This document shows positions 14,914 to 23,753 of a stretch of DNA of 30,259 nt, one piece after another. Under the pieces are notes generated by a model. It did not search any database, had not been told where the DNA came from, and worked only from the letters and a program-made list of their open reading frames with translations. This DNA is from M30B66 sp040882555 (GTDB taxonomy: Bacteria; Bacteroidota; Bacteroidia; M30B66). Position 1 is the first letter of the stretch. The number at the start of each line of letters is the position of its first letter. Location: positions 1 through 30,259 of the forward strand of contig JBBEBC010000077.1 in the NCBI GenBank assembly GCA_040882555.1, given 5' to 3'. The position numbers were made by a program, and so were the translations under genes.

Positions 14914-16110
14914 ATGCCAGGTATTTCTAAAAAAGGGGTTGCCATGCCGGCATCTCCAATACGAAAATTAGTTCCATTTGCTGAAGAAGCTAAAAAAAAT
15001 GGCACTAAAATCTATCATCTAAATATTGGTCAGCCTGATATTGAGACTCCTGAAGTAGCTATGAATGCTATTAAAGGAACAACTCTTAAGGTTGTTGAAT
15101 ACAGCCATAGTGCTGGATTCGAGTCTTACAGAAAAAAGTTGGCTACTTATTACACCAAGAATTCCATTCCGGTTAACCATGAGCAAATTATGGTAACTAC
15201 AGGTGGTTCTGAAGCGCTGCTTTTTGGAATGATGACTTGTTTAGATCCAGGCGATGAGGTAATTATCCCTGAGCCGTTTTATGCCAATTACTTAAGCTTT
15301 GCATTAGCAGCCGGAGCTACGGTTATTCCTGTAAAAACATCTATCGATAATGGTTTCAGCTTGCCTGAGGTTGAAGAGTTTGAAAAGTTAATCACTGATA
15401 GAACTAGAGCTGTTTTAATATCAAATCCGGGCAATCCTACTGGGCGTGTATATGAGAAAGATGAACTGAAAAAGCTAAGAGATCTTGTTATTAAACATGA
15501 CCTTTATCTTTTCTCAGATGAGGTTTATCGAGAATTTTGTTACGATGGCTTATCATTTTTTTCTGCTATGCAGCTAGATGGTCTAGATGAACATGTTATT
15601 TTGATAGACTCAGTTTCAAAGAGATATTCAATGTGCGGGGCCAGAATAGGAGCTTTGGTTACAAGAAACAAAAGCGTTATGGACACTGCACTTAAATTTG
15701 CTCAGGCAAGATTAAGTCCACCAACATTTGGTCAAATTGCAGGTGAAGCGGCATTGGATACACCAGATTCTTATTTTGAGAAAGTGATTTCAGAATATGT
15801 TGAACGCCGAGATGTTTTAGTTGAAGGTTTGAATTCAATTGAAGGAGTGTTTTGTCCAAACCCGAGTGGTGCTTTTTATGCGATGGCTAGATTGCCGATT
15901 CATAATTCTGACCACTTTTGTCGTTGGCTATTAGAATCGTTTTCTTTTGAAGGAGCAACAATCATGTTAGCACCAGCCACGGGTTTTTATGCTACAGAAG
16001 GCTCTGGAAATGATGAAGTTAGAATAGGATACGTCCTTAAAGTAGAAGATTTAAAAAAGTCGGTTGAAATATTACGCCAGGCTTTAATTGTTTACCCTAA
16101 TCCACAATAA
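14914..16110 (+). CDS. Pyridoxal-phosphate-dependent aminotransferase, class I/II (aspartate-type)
   Basis: The 398-residue protein has the fold-type I landmarks in order: LNIGQPDIETP (substrate loop), TTGGSEALLFG (phosphate binding), SNPGNPTGRVY with the Asn contacting PLP, SDEVYREF with the Asp-Tyr pair, and SVSKRYSMCGARIGAL with Schiff-base Lys236. The C-terminal Arg in NDEVRIGYVL would bind the substrate carboxylate. It transfers amino groups between an amino acid and 2-oxoglutarate in the cytoplasm. The overall pattern is the AspC-like Igamma group, but exact specificity cannot be read from sequence. The ATG at 14914 lies right behind a terminator. The PfkB gene follows after 9 bases, so the two are probably one transcript. 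Confidence 0.93.
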   Translation: MPGISKKGVAMPASPIRKLVPFAEEAKKNGTKIYHLNIGQPDIETPEVAMNAIKGTTLKVVEYSHSAGFESYRKKLATYYTKNSIPVNHEQIMVTTGGSEALLFGMMTCLDPGDEVIIPEPFYANYLSFALAAGATVIPVKTSIDNGFSLPEVEEFEKLITDRTRAVLISNPGNPTGRVYEKDELKKLRDLVIKHDLYLFSDEVYREFCYDGLSFFSAMQLDGLDEHVILIDSVSKRYSMCGARIGALVTRNKSVMDTALKFAQARLSPPTFGQIAGEAALDTPDSYFEKVISEYVERRDVLVEGLNSIEGVFCPNPSGAFYAMARLPIHNSDHFCRWLLESFSFEGATIMLAPATGFYATEGSGNDEVRIGYVLKVEDLKKSVEILRQALIVYPNPQ

Positions 16111-16119
16111 CACGTAAAA

Positions 16120-17046
16120 ATGAGTTTATTAATTATTGGTACTGTTGCATTTGATGCTATTGAGACCCCATTTGGTAAGACTGACAAGATAGTAGGCGGA
16201 GCAGCTACCTTTATTTCGCTTGCTGCTTCTTACTTTGCAAACAATATTAATCTTGTGTCAGTAGTTGGGGATGATTTTCCGACGGATGCAATCAAGATGT
16301 TGGGCAAAAGGAGAATTAATACAGATGGTTTACAGATAAAACAAGGCGAGAAGACCTTTTTCTGGAGCGGGAAGTATCATAATGATATGAATACTCGCGA
16401 TACGCTTGAAACTCAGTTAAATGTCCTTGAAGGTTTTGATCCTATTATACCTGAAGCATATCAGGATTGCGAATTTCTTATGCTGGGTAATCTCGCGCCT
16501 TCAGTTCAGATGACGGTTATAGATAGGCTAAGGACAAGGCCGAAACTAGTAGTTCTAGATACTATGAACTTCTGGATGGATATTGCGCTAGACGAACTTC
16601 ATGCATTGCTCAAGAAAGTTGATGTTTTAACAATAAACGATGAGGAGGCTCGTCAGCTGTCAGGAGAATATTCTCTCGTAAAAGCAGCTCAGAAGATTTT
16701 ATCGATGGGGCCTAGATATCTTATCATTAAAAAAGGTGAACATGGAGCTTTGTTATTTAACGAGCAGCAAGTGTTTTTTGCACCTGCACTGCCATTAGAA
16801 GATGTATTTGACCCTACAGGGGCAGGTGATAGTTTTGCTGGAGGTTTTATTGGGTATTTAGCAGAAACGAGAGATATCTCTTTCGACAATTTGAAACGTG
16901 CAGTAATTTTTGGTTCAGCTATGGCTTCTTTCAGTGTAGAGAAATTTGGAACTGAAAGAATTCAAAGTTTGAATCAGGATGAAGTAGATGAGCGAGTTCA
17001 GCAATTTATTGATCTAGTTCAATTTGATATTTCACTTGTTGATTAA
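16120..17046 (+). CDS. PfkB-family carbohydrate kinase
   Basis: The 308-residue protein carries the ribokinase/PfkB signatures: an N-terminal GTVAFDAIETPFG strand, the GGAATF substrate motif near residue 27, and the C-terminal DPTGAGDSFAGGF, which contains the anion hole and the catalytic Asp. It phosphorylates a sugar or nucleoside hydroxyl with ATP. The substrate is not clear; the short lid and the FWSGKYHNDMNTRDT stretch do not match ribokinase or fructokinase closely. It lies 9 bases downstream of the aminotransferase gene, probably in the same operon. It ends before a strong bidirectional terminator facing tpx. Confidence 0.9.
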   Translation: MSLLIIGTVAFDAIETPFGKTDKIVGGAATFISLAASYFANNINLVSVVGDDFPTDAIKMLGKRRINTDGLQIKQGEKTFFWSGKYHNDMNTRDTLETQLNVLEGFDPIIPEAYQDCEFLMLGNLAPSVQMTVIDRLRTRPKLVVLDTMNFWMDIALDELHALLKKVDVLTINDEEARQLSGEYSLVKAAQKILSMGPRYLIIKKGEHGALLFNEQQVFFAPALPLEDVFDPTGAGDSFAGGFIGYLAETRDISFDNLKRAVIFGSAMASFSVEKFGTERIQSLNQDEVDERVQQFIDLVQFDISLVD

Positions 17047-17064
17047 GTTGAATGGTAAAACAAC

Positions 17065-17101
17065 AAAAAGCCCCGTCAGATAATTTCTGTCGGGGCTTTT
17101 T
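17065..17101. terminator. Bidirectional terminator between the PfkB gene and tpx
   Basis: AAAAAGCCCCG pairs with CGGGGCTTTTT (11-bp arms, 15-base loop). A-run and T-run on both sides make it work for both convergent genes. Confidence 0.9.
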
Positions 17102-17114
17102 AATGGGTCAACTA

Positions 17115-17630
17115 TTATAATAATTTATCAAGCGCTGCGATTACTTTATCATAGTCGGGCTCTGCAATAACATCATTAGTAAGTTCTACATATCTGATTT
17201 TATTTTCCTTGTCAATAATAAATACGGTTCGAGCACTTAAGCCTTTTAAAGGACCGTCAAGCATCTCTGTTCCATATTCTCTTGTGAAATCCTGATACCT
17301 AAAGTCGGAAGCAGTGATTACATTTTCGATACCTTCTGCTTCACAAAATCTTTTCATAGCAAAAGGTAAATCTTTAGAAATGATGATGCCTACTACACCT
17401 TTCTTATTGGCCAATCTCTCATTAAATTGACGAGTTTCACGCTGACAAATACCTGTATCTAGGCTTGGTACACCAATTACAACTTTGATTTTATCATCAA
17501 AGTCGTAAAGACTGCTTTCGCTCAAGTCATTTTTAACGAATGTAAAATCGAAGGCGTTCTCTTCAACTTCCGGCAGGGGGTCTAAAAGGTTAACCGGCTT
17601 ACCTTTAAATGATGTTGTTTGTAAACTCAT
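17115..17630 (-). CDS. tpx: Thiol peroxidase
   Basis: Tpx is an atypical 2-Cys peroxiredoxin that reduces peroxides with thioredoxin. The 171 residues match the family. The peroxidatic Cys62 lies in VPSLDTGICQRETRQFNE, with Thr59 and the downstream Arg completing the active site. The resolving Cys96 lies in RFCEAEG, about 34 residues later as expected. The usual wording is PSLDTxVCDxETRxFN, so the Gly-Ile before the cysteine is a mild variation. A TAGGTTTG promoter element stands 20 bases upstream and a shared terminator downstream, so the gene is monocistronic. It is cytoplasmic; no signal peptide is present. Confidence 0.96.
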   Translation of the reverse strand: MSLQTTSFKGKPVNLLDPLPEVEENAFDFTFVKNDLSESSLYDFDDKIKVVIGVPSLDTGICQRETRQFNERLANKKGVVGIIISKDLPFAMKRFCEAEGIENVITASDFRYQDFTREYGTEMLDGPLKGLSARTVFIIDKENKIRYVELTNDVIAEPDYDKVIAALDKLL

Positions 17631-17650
17631 ATGATATTAAAAATAAAATA

Positions 17651-17658
17651 CAAACCTA
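17651..17658 (-). promoter_or_regulatory. -7 promoter element of tpx
   Basis: Reads TAGGTTTG on the minus strand, a full TAnnTTTG match, 20 bases upstream of the tpx ATG at 17630. Confidence 0.55.
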
Positions 17659-17690
17659 AGACAATTCGAAGGAAGTATTTGTTGTTGATT

Positions 17691-19508
17691 TTAAGGCTTT
17701 GCAAAAACTTCGTCTACACTTTTAGCGGTAACAGAATGATAACCACTTCTGGCTTTCTTGTATAATAGTTCGGGTTTGTTACCTAATCTTTCTTGTGAAT
17801 GAAGCATTTTAAACATTGGAAGAACAAATTTCCTTCTTCCTACCGATAAGAGGAATTCATCTGATGCTTTATCGGCATTCTCGTAACCTAAAGGAATGAC
17901 CTTCATTAACCAAGCGAACTTAATCTCGGAATTACCGCTATTGGTGAGGTCAAATTCGTTATCAAGGTTCTCGACCAATTTTATACTCAAATCTTCAGGT
18001 AGATTTCTAATGAAATGAAGCCATTCATGACTGCTCCAGCTTTTTACAGATAATTGAGAGGCTGATTTTTCTTGAGTAATGAAAGAATTTAAAGCTGATT
18101 CAACATTTTTAAAGAGACTTGAAGCAGGAATTGAAATATCACCCGGTATTCCAGGTTTAAATATCCATGTTATTAACATGCTCATATCATCGTCAGAAAA
18201 GTCCAGCTTACTCTGAATATATAGCATGAATTCTTCTGTTGAAATTGATTTAAATGCGAATTCGCTGAAATAGTCGTTCAGGAATTTATCAAATGCTTCA
18301 CGACCAACTGTTTTCTCTATTTGTAATAGGAGGAGGCAACCTTTTTCATAGGCAATATCCGTCATTCCATCATCTGCATCTCTTCCTTTTAAATTTAGTT
18401 TAAGATGAGTATCTTCAGATTCGATACCCAGATCTTCCATCGTTTCAACTAAATCTTGATAGCCAAGAACAGCAAGCATCTCTGCGTAATCTTTGCCATA
18501 AACAGATTCCATGATTCTTCGTTCGAAATAGACAGTAAATCCTTCGTTTAACCAGAAGTCGTCCCAAGTTTGATTTGTGACAAGATTTCCTGACCAGCTA
18601 TGGGCTAGCTCATGAGCAATAAGTGATGTAAGTGATCTGTCACCCGCTAAAATTGTAGGTGTAGCAAAGGTTAACATCGGGTTTTCCATTCCCCCGAATG
18701 GAAATGACGGGGGTAAAACAATTACATCATATCGCCCCCATAAATACTTTCCATAAAGAGCTTCTGCAGCATTTAGCATAGCTTCCATGTCAGCAAATTC
18801 ATATGCTGATTTAGCGAGCATTTCTGGTTCAGCGTAAATGCCAGTTTGTTTACCCAATGCTCGGAATTCTAAATCGCCAACGGCTAAAGCAATCAAATAT
18901 GCTGGGACAGGTTTATCCATTTTGAACCTGTAGATTCCATCTTTGTTCTTTTCGGTTGGATTAATACCGCTCATAAGCGGAAGAAGTTCAGAGGAGGTCT
19001 TTACAGTTGCTTCCCAAGTAAACCTGATACCAGGGCTGTCTTGAACAGGAATCCAAGTTCTTGAGAGAATAGCTTGACCTTGGGTGAATAAGAAAGGATG
19101 TTTTTTGCCTTTTGTTTGCTCTGGACTCAGCCATTGCAAAGCTGAAGACTTATCGGTTGTATTATAAGAAACTACTATTTCTTCGAGATTATCAGGAAGT
19201 TCAATTTCAAGCGCTCTGCCGAGGAATTCTTTTTCATTTTGCAGTTTGAACTTTAAAGCTTTCCCATCGGGGGATGTTATTTTCAATATCTCTAGGCCTT
19301 TTGTATCGAGAACAACTTGTTTTGCAGAAGGATTTCGTTTAAGCTTAAGTTGAACCTTCCCAGATATAACTTTTTTACCAAAATCAACTAAGAGTTCCAT
19401 TTTAGCATGCGTGATAACGCATTCTTCTGGTTTTGCAAACGAGTGGAAATCCTGAGCCATAAGAATTGAATTTACTGAAATTACTATTAAAAAAGTAAGC
19501 TTATGCAT
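17691..19508 (-). CDS. Exported M1-family zinc metallopeptidase (LTA4-hydrolase-like)
   Basis: The 605-residue protein has a signal peptide (LTFLIVISVNSILMAQ). An N-terminal beta-saddle runs to about residue 210, followed by the M1 catalytic domain. The exopeptidase motif GGMEN is at 272-276. HELAHSWSGN (zinc His299 and His303, catalytic Glu300) pairs with the third ligand Glu322 in FWLNEGFTVYFER. The C-terminal 170 residues are helical, like the leukotriene A4 hydrolase/aminopeptidase B group, and the total length agrees with that group. Likely role: trimming N-terminal residues from peptides in the periplasm or at the surface. The start at 19508 lies 13 bases past a terminator hairpin of the upstream gene, so it may depend on readthrough or an unrecognised promoter. 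Confidence 0.93.
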   Translation of the reverse strand: MHKLTFLIVISVNSILMAQDFHSFAKPEECVITHAKMELLVDFGKKVISGKVQLKLKRNPSAKQVVLDTKGLEILKITSPDGKALKFKLQNEKEFLGRALEIELPDNLEEIVVSYNTTDKSSALQWLSPEQTKGKKHPFLFTQGQAILSRTWIPVQDSPGIRFTWEATVKTSSELLPLMSGINPTEKNKDGIYRFKMDKPVPAYLIALAVGDLEFRALGKQTGIYAEPEMLAKSAYEFADMEAMLNAAEALYGKYLWGRYDVIVLPPSFPFGGMENPMLTFATPTILAGDRSLTSLIAHELAHSWSGNLVTNQTWDDFWLNEGFTVYFERRIMESVYGKDYAEMLAVLGYQDLVETMEDLGIESEDTHLKLNLKGRDADDGMTDIAYEKGCLLLLQIEKTVGREAFDKFLNDYFSEFAFKSISTEEFMLYIQSKLDFSDDDMSMLITWIFKPGIPGDISIPASSLFKNVESALNSFITQEKSASQLSVKSWSSHEWLHFIRNLPEDLSIKLVENLDNEFDLTNSGNSEIKFAWLMKVIPLGYENADKASDEFLLSVGRRKFVLPMFKMLHSQERLGNKPELLYKKARSGYHSVTAKSVDEVFAKP

Positions 19509-19520
19509 AATTAAAAATGA

Positions 19521-19552
19521 AACAGGCGCCCCTGAATAAGTGAGCGCCTGTT
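19521..19552 (-). terminator. Rho-independent terminator of the T9SS type B gene
   Basis: On the minus strand AACAGGCGC pairs with GCGCCTGTT (9 bp, 14-base loop) and is followed by TTTCATTTTT. It ends 12 bases before the start of the M1 peptidase gene. Confidence 0.75.
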
Positions 19553-19568
19553 ATATCTATTTGTAGAA

Positions 19569-21734
19569 TTAATCTTTAAATATCGTAACGTATCCTTTCA
19601 GAAACCCAGTGCCATCGCCAGGATCGATAACATAAAAGTAGGTTCCTGCTGTTACGTCGCTTCCTGCGCCCCAAGTATTCATATAAGCACTTTCTTCAAG
19701 CACTTTTTTACCCCATCGATTGTAAATCCAAACTGTGTTATTGGGATAGAATTGTATGTTCGCTACTTCGAAGAAGTCGTTAAATCCATCCCCGTTCGGA
19801 GAAAAGGCGTCTCCCGGCTGCAGTTGACAATTTTGCAACATCACAGTTAAAATATCTGTAGCTGTAACACCGCATCCATCGGTAACAACAATAGAATAGG
19901 CTGTATTTCCACCAGGGGTAACTGTTGCCATTGAATCATTGGTTGGGAGAATACTAGGAGGACCGCTCCATACGTAAGCATAATTCCCTTCACCTCCTTC
20001 AACTAAAACCTGAAGCGTAGCAGTTCCATTTTGACATATTGTAGTATCTGAGGCAGTCACAATAAGTTCATCATATTGAGGAACAAAAACAGTTACAGTA
20101 TCTGAAGATTCAATTCCACAATCATCAGTGACTGTGAATATATATTCACTTGTATCAGTAGGGAAAACTTCAATAGTTTCATCACTTACAATACCATCCC
20201 AAGCAAAAGAATAAGGTTGGCGGCCGAGAGCAAAAGCAGGTGAAATTGAAATTGTATCACCATCACAAATGAGTTCTGTGAAGGATTCTGTAGTTAGAGA
20301 ATCATAATTTAGCCTTACAATGACTTGCTCGTTATATTGAGCAAAAATACAGTCTAGACTATCCGTAATCAAGACATTAAATGTATCGGTTTGTGATACG
20401 GCAACATTGATGGTTGGTGTGGTGAGGTTATTAAATTCCCATTCAAACTGGTAGGGAGGATAACCTCCTTCAACTAAAGCTCCAATACTTAAGTTAGCAT
20501 CAGGGCAGTTTAGAAGAGGATCAGGTGTGGTGATGATTAACTCGTATTGATCTCTAATAAATACAGTCTCTGTTAAAGTTAAAGTATCGCCACAATCGTT
20601 GACTAAACGGAAGGTTAATATAATAGACTCATATCCTTCATCGAAATTATCAAGAAATGGAATGAGACTAATTGAAAGTGAGTCTTGACCAGCAGCAAAA
20701 GTGATTGTATCTGGTAGAGGCTCATAATCTTCTCCTGCAATAGCAGTTCCACCGTACAACATAGGAACAACCAGTTCCAAGTCAGTTTGGTCTCTAGTGA
20801 AAATCAAATTACCAGTCGTACATCCTTCAACTACTGAACTGTCAGGTAGTAGATTTGCAATTTGAAAGTTTGGAATATTTGAGCTGAAGCTTTCTGCCTG
20901 TAAAAAAACCCAAGAATCATAAGCATTATCAGAACCATTAGCAATAATTAGCTTGATATGATAAGTTTCTCCGCAGGTTACATTGGCCTGAGCAGTTAAG
21001 ATTCTAGTAAATCCAAAAGGAGCAAAATTTTGAGAAGCAGAATTGTCGACATAATAAGCTGTGTTATTCAATCCGCCTGGAGGGCAAGCAGAACCTCCAT
21101 CTGAAATACCATCATTTATGGTATTCATACTCACAGGAAGTGTCGTGCCCGGTACAAGTGCAATATTCACAGCACTATTTGTAAAAGGTCCATTAAAACC
21201 TGGTCCTGAGATGAAGAATCCAAAAACATCGAAAAAATTGGAACAAACAAAGCCATCAAATTCTTCGGAAGCAAAAACATAATTAAATGCTAAAGAGTCT
21301 CCAGAGGGCACAAAATCAAACTCAATTACAGAAACATTATTTGTGGCTTGAGGAACGCCAAAGCTTCCCAAAATAGCATTCAAATCAGGATCATCTTCAA
21401 CACCATTATCAATAGAGGAGGAAACTGTTCCGGCATCTGCGGGAGCTCCAATATAATCTGGTCCATTTATGTCTAATTGAGCTTGAAGATTACCAGCTGT
21501 CATCACAACGCCATTTTCAATTCCAAGATTCACTGAGTTTCCCCCGTTGAAAGTGCCTACCTGCTCAATATCTCCAACTGTAGTAACATTAGAAACGGAA
21601 ACTCCTGAGCCAACAAGAACATCTTCAACTAAATTCTGCGCTGGGGCAATAGTTATATTAAGCTGGGCAATTGAGCTAATAGACTGAAAAACGAAAAGTA
21701 ATAGAGCAAAAAATCTTATGAATGATTTTCTCAT
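19569..21734 (-). CDS. T9SS type B protein with choice-of-anchor L domain
   Basis: The 721-residue protein starts with a signal peptide (FIRFFALLLFVFQSISSIAQ). The choice-of-anchor L domain (about 20-280) shows VMTAGNL, NVSVIEFDFVPSGDSLAFNY and VFASEEFDGFVCSNFFDVFG. A Calx-beta-like segment follows (about 290-390; GEDYEPLPDTITFAAG). Three Ig-like repeats come next, in each of which a query-like "YPPYQFEWE" or "GNYAYVWSG" strand is paired with cysteines. The last 85 residues are the gliding-motility-associated C-terminal domain (FSPNGDGFNDFFEVANI, IYNRWGKKV, GTYFYVI), the type B T9SS signal. Likely a long surface adhesin-like protein. I moved the start from 21758 to ATG 21734, which gives a normal signal peptide. 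A terminator follows at 19521-19552. Confidence 0.93.
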   Translation of the reverse strand: MRKSFIRFFALLLFVFQSISSIAQLNITIAPAQNLVEDVLVGSGVSVSNVTTVGDIEQVGTFNGGNSVNLGIENGVVMTAGNLQAQLDINGPDYIGAPADAGTVSSSIDNGVEDDPDLNAILGSFGVPQATNNVSVIEFDFVPSGDSLAFNYVFASEEFDGFVCSNFFDVFGFFISGPGFNGPFTNSAVNIALVPGTTLPVSMNTINDGISDGGSACPPGGLNNTAYYVDNSASQNFAPFGFTRILTAQANVTCGETYHIKLIIANGSDNAYDSWVFLQAESFSSNIPNFQIANLLPDSSVVEGCTTGNLIFTRDQTDLELVVPMLYGGTAIAGEDYEPLPDTITFAAGQDSLSISLIPFLDNFDEGYESIILTFRLVNDCGDTLTLTETVFIRDQYELIITTPDPLLNCPDANLSIGALVEGGYPPYQFEWEFNNLTTPTINVAVSQTDTFNVLITDSLDCIFAQYNEQVIVRLNYDSLTTESFTELICDGDTISISPAFALGRQPYSFAWDGIVSDETIEVFPTDTSEYIFTVTDDCGIESSDTVTVFVPQYDELIVTASDTTICQNGTATLQVLVEGGEGNYAYVWSGPPSILPTNDSMATVTPGGNTAYSIVVTDGCGVTATDILTVMLQNCQLQPGDAFSPNGDGFNDFFEVANIQFYPNNTVWIYNRWGKKVLEESAYMNTWGAGSDVTAGTYFYVIDPGDGTGFLKGYVTIFKD

Positions 21735-21799
21735 GTAGGATGTTTTATAAGGCTGCAATTTAAGAAAAAAGGCTACTGTATAGTTAAAATCTAGTGTAT

Positions 21800-23365
21800 T
21801 TAGTGGTCGCTTTTAGGTATGAAGTAAGATTTAGTTTCATCAAGTTTGAAATTTTTACCCGTTAGAGTGAATTTTTTAAGCGCCTTATTGACATAAATTT
21901 TATGAGTGACGCCTTGATCATTTATTAGGTAAAGAGGTAATGTAAACGTATCAATACCATTAAGGATTTTCAATTCAATTGAAGTAGAATCTCCCTTACT
22001 CACCTGTTTAAAGTAAACTTGCGGTGGCGACTGAATGTTCAAATATTGTAGGAAAAAATCTGGTGTACATCCATCAATTCTATTAGAAAACCATGTGAAA
22101 ACGTCTTGTGAACTAATGCTTTTCATCTTATGTGATTGATAAAATGCTTTTAATAAATCTCTCCATTGTTCTTTCGTATCCAAGAAACTACTTAAGGTAT
22201 GAATCATAAGTGCTCCTTTAAAGTACATGTCAGCATCATGATTTTCAGGGCTTAAAATGGCAGCTTCATTTTTGACAAGTCCTTTGCGAGTATTGATATA
22301 TTGTAAAGCCTTTTCTTCTCCAAAAAGGCAATCAACATAAACCATTTCAGCGTATGTGCAGAAGGCTTCTTGAAGCCAAAAGTCACCTGCTGTTTTAGCG
22401 CTTATTGAGTTTCCCCACCATTCGTGGGCACTTTCGTGAATTAAAATAAAATCGAATGGAAGCCCTATTCCTGAATAGTCATTCCCTAAGTAACCGTTCT
22501 CATAACCATTTCCATAAGCAATGCACGTTTGGTGCTCCATACCTGCAAAATCAGTTTCAACAACTGAGTATCCATCCTTTGAAAAAGGGAAGATTCCAAA
22601 GGCATCCTCAAAACAATGAATCATTGGCTTAGCTTGACTGAACTGTAATTTCGAAGCCTCAAGATTTTCTTTTAATGGATAAAAATCAAGAGATAAAACG
22701 CCGTTATTGATTTGATTCAAGGTGTCGTGCCAATGCTCGTAGTTGCCAATGTTTAATGTGATATTGTATGTATTGATAGGATAGTTTGCTTGCCAAGTGG
22801 TTTTGCGAATTCCGTCTCGTTTATTATCAGAAATAAGTTTGCCGTTACCTTTAAAGAACAAGGAATCAGGGTATATACAGCTTACTTTTGTTTGTTCAGG
22901 CTCATCATCATAGCGTATTGGGGAAGGCCACCAAAGTCGTGAACCTATGCCTTGGCAAGCAAGTGTAAGCCAAGGCGAATACCCTTTTGAGTAGGACCAG
23001 ACAAACCCTCCATCCCACGGTGGCTGAAGTGCTTGATGGGGTTTGCCTTTATAATGGATTTCAAGTAGTTGTGAATTGTCTCTTTTAACTGCAATAGCTA
23101 AAGTACTGTCTGCTTTGTAGAATTTGAAAACAGCTTCTTCAGATTGAGATGTGACTGATAGTATCTCAAAATCTGGAAAAAATGAAAGTTTTATTGAATC
23201 TTGTTCTTCAGTGTTTACCCAATGCTGAATTATGGTATTCGTGATTTCTTTGGAATTGAAATCTGGAACAATTGTCATTTCCAGAGATTTTAAATGAATC
23301 TGTGCCACCGTGAAGGACGACAAAGTCAAAAGCAAGAAAGCAACTGTAATAAACTTAAACTGCAT
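21800..23365 (-). CDS. Exported M1-family zinc metallopeptidase, divergent
   Basis: The 521-residue product has a signal peptide (FITVAFLLLTLSSFTVAQ). It has the M1 core: an aromatic N-terminal domain (PPWDGGFVWSYSKGYSPW), the variant exopeptidase motif AGMEH at 274-278 where the family has GxMEN, HESAHEWWGN with zinc ligands His310 and His314 and catalytic Glu311, and Glu333 in FWLQEAFCTYAE. It lacks the helical C-terminal domain of the other M1 enzyme in this window and ends shortly after the catalytic domain (about 190 residues). Role inferred: exported peptidase acting on peptides released by surface proteases. ATG 23365 gives a clean signal peptide; the frame opens two codons earlier with a TTG at 23371. 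The start lies just past the rpmB terminator. Confidence 0.9.
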   Translation of the reverse strand: MQFKFITVAFLLLTLSSFTVAQIHLKSLEMTIVPDFNSKEITNTIIQHWVNTEEQDSIKLSFFPDFEILSVTSQSEEAVFKFYKADSTLAIAVKRDNSQLLEIHYKGKPHQALQPPWDGGFVWSYSKGYSPWLTLACQGIGSRLWWPSPIRYDDEPEQTKVSCIYPDSLFFKGNGKLISDNKRDGIRKTTWQANYPINTYNITLNIGNYEHWHDTLNQINNGVLSLDFYPLKENLEASKLQFSQAKPMIHCFEDAFGIFPFSKDGYSVVETDFAGMEHQTCIAYGNGYENGYLGNDYSGIGLPFDFILIHESAHEWWGNSISAKTAGDFWLQEAFCTYAEMVYVDCLFGEEKALQYINTRKGLVKNEAAILSPENHDADMYFKGALMIHTLSSFLDTKEQWRDLLKAFYQSHKMKSISSQDVFTWFSNRIDGCTPDFFLQYLNIQSPPQVYFKQVSKGDSTSIELKILNGIDTFTLPLYLINDQGVTHKIYVNKALKKFTLTGKNFKLDETKSYFIPKSDH

Positions 23366-23391
23366 AACCAATCATAACCATTACAAACAGA

Positions 23392-23415
23392 AACGCCACC
23401 CCGAAGGGTGGCGTT
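23392..23415 (-). terminator. Terminator of rpmB with UUCG tetraloop
   Basis: On the minus strand AACGCCACCC-TTCG-GGGTGGCGTT is a perfect 10-bp stem closed by C-G around a UUCG loop, an exceptionally stable hairpin. It is followed by TTCTGTTTG. It lies 27 bases after the rpmB stop. Confidence 0.85.
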
Positions 23416-23442
23416 GTATAAGAGAACAAATTTTTATCGTAC

Positions 23443-23676
23443 TTATAGAGAGCCTTTCTTTTCCATTCTTTTCAATGCTGCAGAAATGCCTATCTTATTG
23501 ATAGTCTTCAATGCAGAAGTAGAAAGACGAATTGAAATCCAAGCATTTTCTTCAGGAATGAAAAATTTCTTGGTTATAAGATTTGGGTTGAAGCGACGCT
23601 TAGTCTTTCTGTGCGAAAAACTAACATTGTTTCCACTCATAGCGTGCTTACCGGTCAATTGACAAACTTTAGACAT
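23443..23676 (-). CDS. rpmB: 50S ribosomal protein L28
   Basis: The 77-residue basic protein is a full-length bacterial L28: MSKVCQLTGKHAMSGNNVSF at the start, SHRKTKRRFNPNL in the middle, and the C-terminal STSALKTINKIGISAALK. The paired CxxC zinc motifs of some L28 proteins are absent; only Cys5 is present. An imperfect -7 element, TTTCTTTG on the minus strand, lies about 40 bases upstream. In many Bacteroidota rpmB is followed by rpmG (L33) and a small DUF4295 gene. Here a strong terminator follows instead, so rpmB stands alone. Confidence 0.97.
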   Translation of the reverse strand: MSKVCQLTGKHAMSGNNVSFSHRKTKRRFNPNLITKKFFIPEENAWISIRLSTSALKTINKIGISAALKRMEKKGSL

Positions 23677-23753
23677 AACCTGATCGGTTTTGATTTATTT
23701 TAAGGGGTGCAAAGAAATGAATAATTTCTGATAGAGTCAATATGCAATTGAAA

